A stretch of DNA of 7,650 nt from VRUE01 sp040904405. Its GTDB lineage: Bacteria > Actinomycetota > Thermoleophilia > Solirubrobacterales > 70-9. The stretch is taken from the NCBI GenBank assembly GCA_040904405.1, contig JBBDTK010000058.1:1-7650 (forward strand). The letters run 5' to 3'. The notes under the pieces were generated by a model that did not search any database, was not told the origin of the DNA, and saw only the letters and a program-made list of their open reading frames with translations. This document shows, in pieces, positions 6,654 through 7,650 of this stretch. The position numbers were made by a program, and so were the translations under genes. The first letter of the stretch is position 1. Each line of letters opens with the position of its first letter.

Positions 6654-6684
6654 GAGGCCGCTGGCCGATCACCAACCCTCTCAG
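6650..6684. terminator. Stem-loop between convergent genes, possible terminator
   Basis: CTGAGAGG (6650-6657, overlapping the stop codon) pairs with CCTCTCAG (6677-6684) around a 19-nt loop. A competing pair, CTGGC (6661-6665) with GCCAG (6684-6688), overlaps the second arm. There is no U-tract on either side, so it is not a textbook intrinsic terminator, but the position between convergent genes suits a bidirectional transcript-end structure. Confidence 0.4.
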
Positions 6685-6702
6685 CCAGGTCGGTATTGAG
6701 TC

Positions 6703-7098
6703 CTAGCTTTCGGGGTCCGTGCAGCCGGTGAAGGTGCGGCCGAAGCCGTGGAGGTCGCCGATGGAAAGGCGCGAGCGCGGGTCGGTCGGCCCGTCCCTTT
6801 CAAACCGCACGTGCTGCGCCAGCCAGCATCCCGATTCGTCGACTTTGACCAGCAAGTTGCGCGACCAGCCGCTGCCGGGGTCGTCCTCGACCCGGCAATT
6901 CCAGAGGTTGCTCCGGGGTCTACTGAGGAGGCACTCGCTCATGCCCGGCGCCTTGACGGCCTTGGCGACTTCGCGGCCGAGCTTGGCGCCGGGGCTTTGA
7001 TCGAGCTCAGCGGTTAGATCCAGGGTGGAGCATCCGGCGATCGGCCCCGCCACGCCGATCAACAATCCCACCGCCAGTCCCTTCAGCCACGTCGGCAT
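6703..7098 (-). CDS. Putative secreted lipoprotein with four conserved-looking cysteines (131 aa)
   Basis: The N-terminus (MPTWLKGLAVGLLIGVAGP) is a lipoprotein signal peptide. It ends in the lipobox IAGC with Cys23 as the predicted lipidated residue, so the mature 109 residues should be tethered outside the membrane. The mature part has four more Cys (56, 68, 91, 126), including WNCRVEDD and DESGCWLAQ, spaced as if two disulfides hold a small beta-rich domain. I do not recognise the family; some actinobacterial secreted domains of unknown function look similar in layout. ATG 7096-7098 is the first start, because an in-frame stop lies 6 nt upstream. No Shine-Dalgarno sequence precedes it. The 3' end of a group II intron fragment comes within 2 nt of the ATG, so the native leader and promoter seem displaced and expression is doubtful. 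The gene is convergent with the small Cys/His gene. Confidence 0.82.
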   Translation of the reverse strand: MPTWLKGLAVGLLIGVAGPIAGCSTLDLTAELDQSPGAKLGREVAKAVKAPGMSECLLSRPRSNLWNCRVEDDPGSGWSRNLLVKVDESGCWLAQHVRFERDGPTDPRSRLSIGDLHGFGRTFTGCTDPES

Positions 7099-7100
7099 TG

Positions 7101-7149
7101 GTAGTCAGGGGCGCGGTACCCAGGCGGGCCTGTTTCCCCATCCCCCTTT
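7101..7149 (-). ncRNA. Probable group II intron domain VI and 3' splice end
   Basis: After domain V the minus strand can fold as AGGGG (7147-7143) with CCCCT (7111-7107), enclosing a smaller stem CAGGC/GCCTG (7132-7121). It ends GACTAC, two bases before the lipoprotein ATG. The position and ending fit domain VI with the 3' splice site, but I could not identify the bulged branch-point A with confidence. Confidence 0.45.
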
Positions 7150-7150
7150 C

Positions 7151-7183
7151 AATCCGTGCGTGCGGTTTTCCCGCACACGGCTT
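7151..7183 (-). ncRNA. Group II intron domain V hairpin
   Basis: The minus-strand 33-mer begins AAGCCGTGTGCGG, has a GAAA-type loop and ends CCGCACGCACGGATT. It shows the AGC catalytic triad, the lower stem CCGTG/CACGG, the two-base bulge on the 3' side, the upper stem GCGG/CCGC and the tetraloop that define domain V, the catalytic heart of the ribozyme. The triad G faces A rather than the usual U, a possible sign of decay. Confidence 0.85.
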
Positions 7184-7205
7184 ACCGATGATCTTCTCGG
7201 CATGG

Positions 7206-7598
7206 CTACGCGACCCCCGGATAGCGGACGGTGCCCATCAACTGGTGCAGGCCCAACTCCCCGAACCACTGCCGGGTCCAACGGTCGGCCTGCCCGGCGC
7301 GTAGGTTGCGGCCGTGGCGCTTGATCAGCAAGCGCTTCAGCCTCCACGCGACGTAGCGGTCGATCTCGATGAACCCCTCGGCGGCGTTCCCGGTGCGAAA
7401 GTAGTTGCCCCAGCCACGCAGGAGCGGGTTCAGGTCCGCGATCACCTCGCGGATATCTGAGACTCCTGTGCGGTTGCGGCCGGTCTTGGCCTTGACTTTG
7501 GCCCGGATCGACTTCATCGCCCGCGTTGAGGGCCAGCGATGGAGGTAGTAGCGGCGGATGCCGTGTTCCATCAGCTTGCCCGAGGCGCGCGCTCTGAC
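7206..7598 (-). pseudogene. Group II intron maturase, C-terminal fragment (reverse transcriptase domain missing)
   Basis: Intact group II intron proteins are about 400-600 aa, with RT, maturase (X/GIIM) and sometimes HNH domains. They copy the intron into DNA and help it splice. Here only about 130 codons are open. From the ATG at 7571 the product includes YYLHRWPSTRAMKSIRAKV, then the maturase-specific core LNPLLRGWGNYFRTGN (residues 47-62) and VAWRLKRLLIKRHGR, ending in TVRYPGVA before TAG. The RT motifs, including the YADD box, are absent, so it cannot be an active reverse transcriptase. The ATG at 7571 is a chance internal Met, and a TGA at 7599-7601 closes the frame. No HNH domain follows the maturase core. 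Confidence 0.88.
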
Positions 7599-7650
7599 TC
7601 AGATCCGTGAGTAGCGCGACTCCATCGGTCGGCCCGGACCGCGGCAGGCA

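Larger units (their letters stand above)
7101..7598 (-). mobile_element. 5'-truncated group II intron remnant
   Basis: Reading the minus strand, the fragment holds the C-terminal end of an intron-encoded maturase, then a domain V hairpin, then a probable domain VI ending GACTAC, which fits the usual AY intron 3' end. The order and the short spacing (22 nt from the maturase stop to domain V) are those of an intact intron 3' end. The reverse transcriptase domain is missing: the maturase frame closes at a stop at 7599-7601, and no RT-like reading is seen in any minus-strand frame from there to 7650. The 3' boundary near 7101 is inferred from consensus and the left limit at about 7575-7598 is approximate. 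Retrohoming introns often leave such 5'-truncated copies. Confidence 0.8.

Noticed and set aside
7025..7324. Plus-strand 99-codon frame across the lipoprotein/intron junction
   Set aside because: It runs antisense through intron domains V and VI and part of the maturase, with no ribosome binding site or domain.

Overview
The window is GC-rich DNA from what looks like a high-GC Gram-positive bacterium. The likeliest group is Actinomycetota, perhaps the Thermoleophilia/Solirubrobacterales. This is inferred from strong G/C bias at third codon positions, use of GTG starts, a PknB-type membrane kinase with a discoidin-like extracellular domain, and a small Cys/His protein whose family I recall from such genomes. 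No rRNA or other taxonomic marker is present, so the assignment is tentative.

Left part (1-4042): a divergent gene pair. On the minus strand, running off the left edge, is a membrane-anchored HD-GYP protein, a probable cyclic-di-GMP phosphodiesterase. A 163-bp spacer carries nested inverted repeats and separates it from a plus-strand gene for a 1014-aa secreted subtilisin-like protease. The protease has a signal peptide, an I9-type propeptide, an S8 catalytic domain with a complete Asp/His/Ser/Asn set, four cadherin-like domains arranged A-B-A-B by an in-frame 588-bp tandem duplication, and a C-terminal beta-sandwich-like domain.

Middle part (4043-5666): on the same strand, a receptor-type Ser/Thr protein kinase with all catalytic motifs, one transmembrane helix and an extracellular discoidin-like domain. 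The protease and kinase are separated by a short spacer and could be co-transcribed, but nothing visible proves a functional link.

Right part (5667-7650): an accessory-looking patch of small genes. It holds a toxin-antitoxin-like pair whose first gene has a -10 box placed for a leaderless transcript. Next comes a 71-aa Cys/His-rich protein of unknown function with a clear ribosome binding site, then a convergent lipoprotein gene. Last is a 5'-truncated group II intron on the minus strand, with a maturase C-terminus, domain V and a probable domain VI. Its 3' end lies 2 nt from the lipoprotein start codon.

No tRNA, rRNA or CRISPR array was seen. Three very long antisense open frames over the left and middle genes are treated as composition artefacts. 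I found no clearly new multi-gene system. The points most worth a second look are the Cys/His small protein, the toxin-like gene without a proper start codon, the intron/lipoprotein junction and the repeat structure in the protease-HD-GYP spacer.
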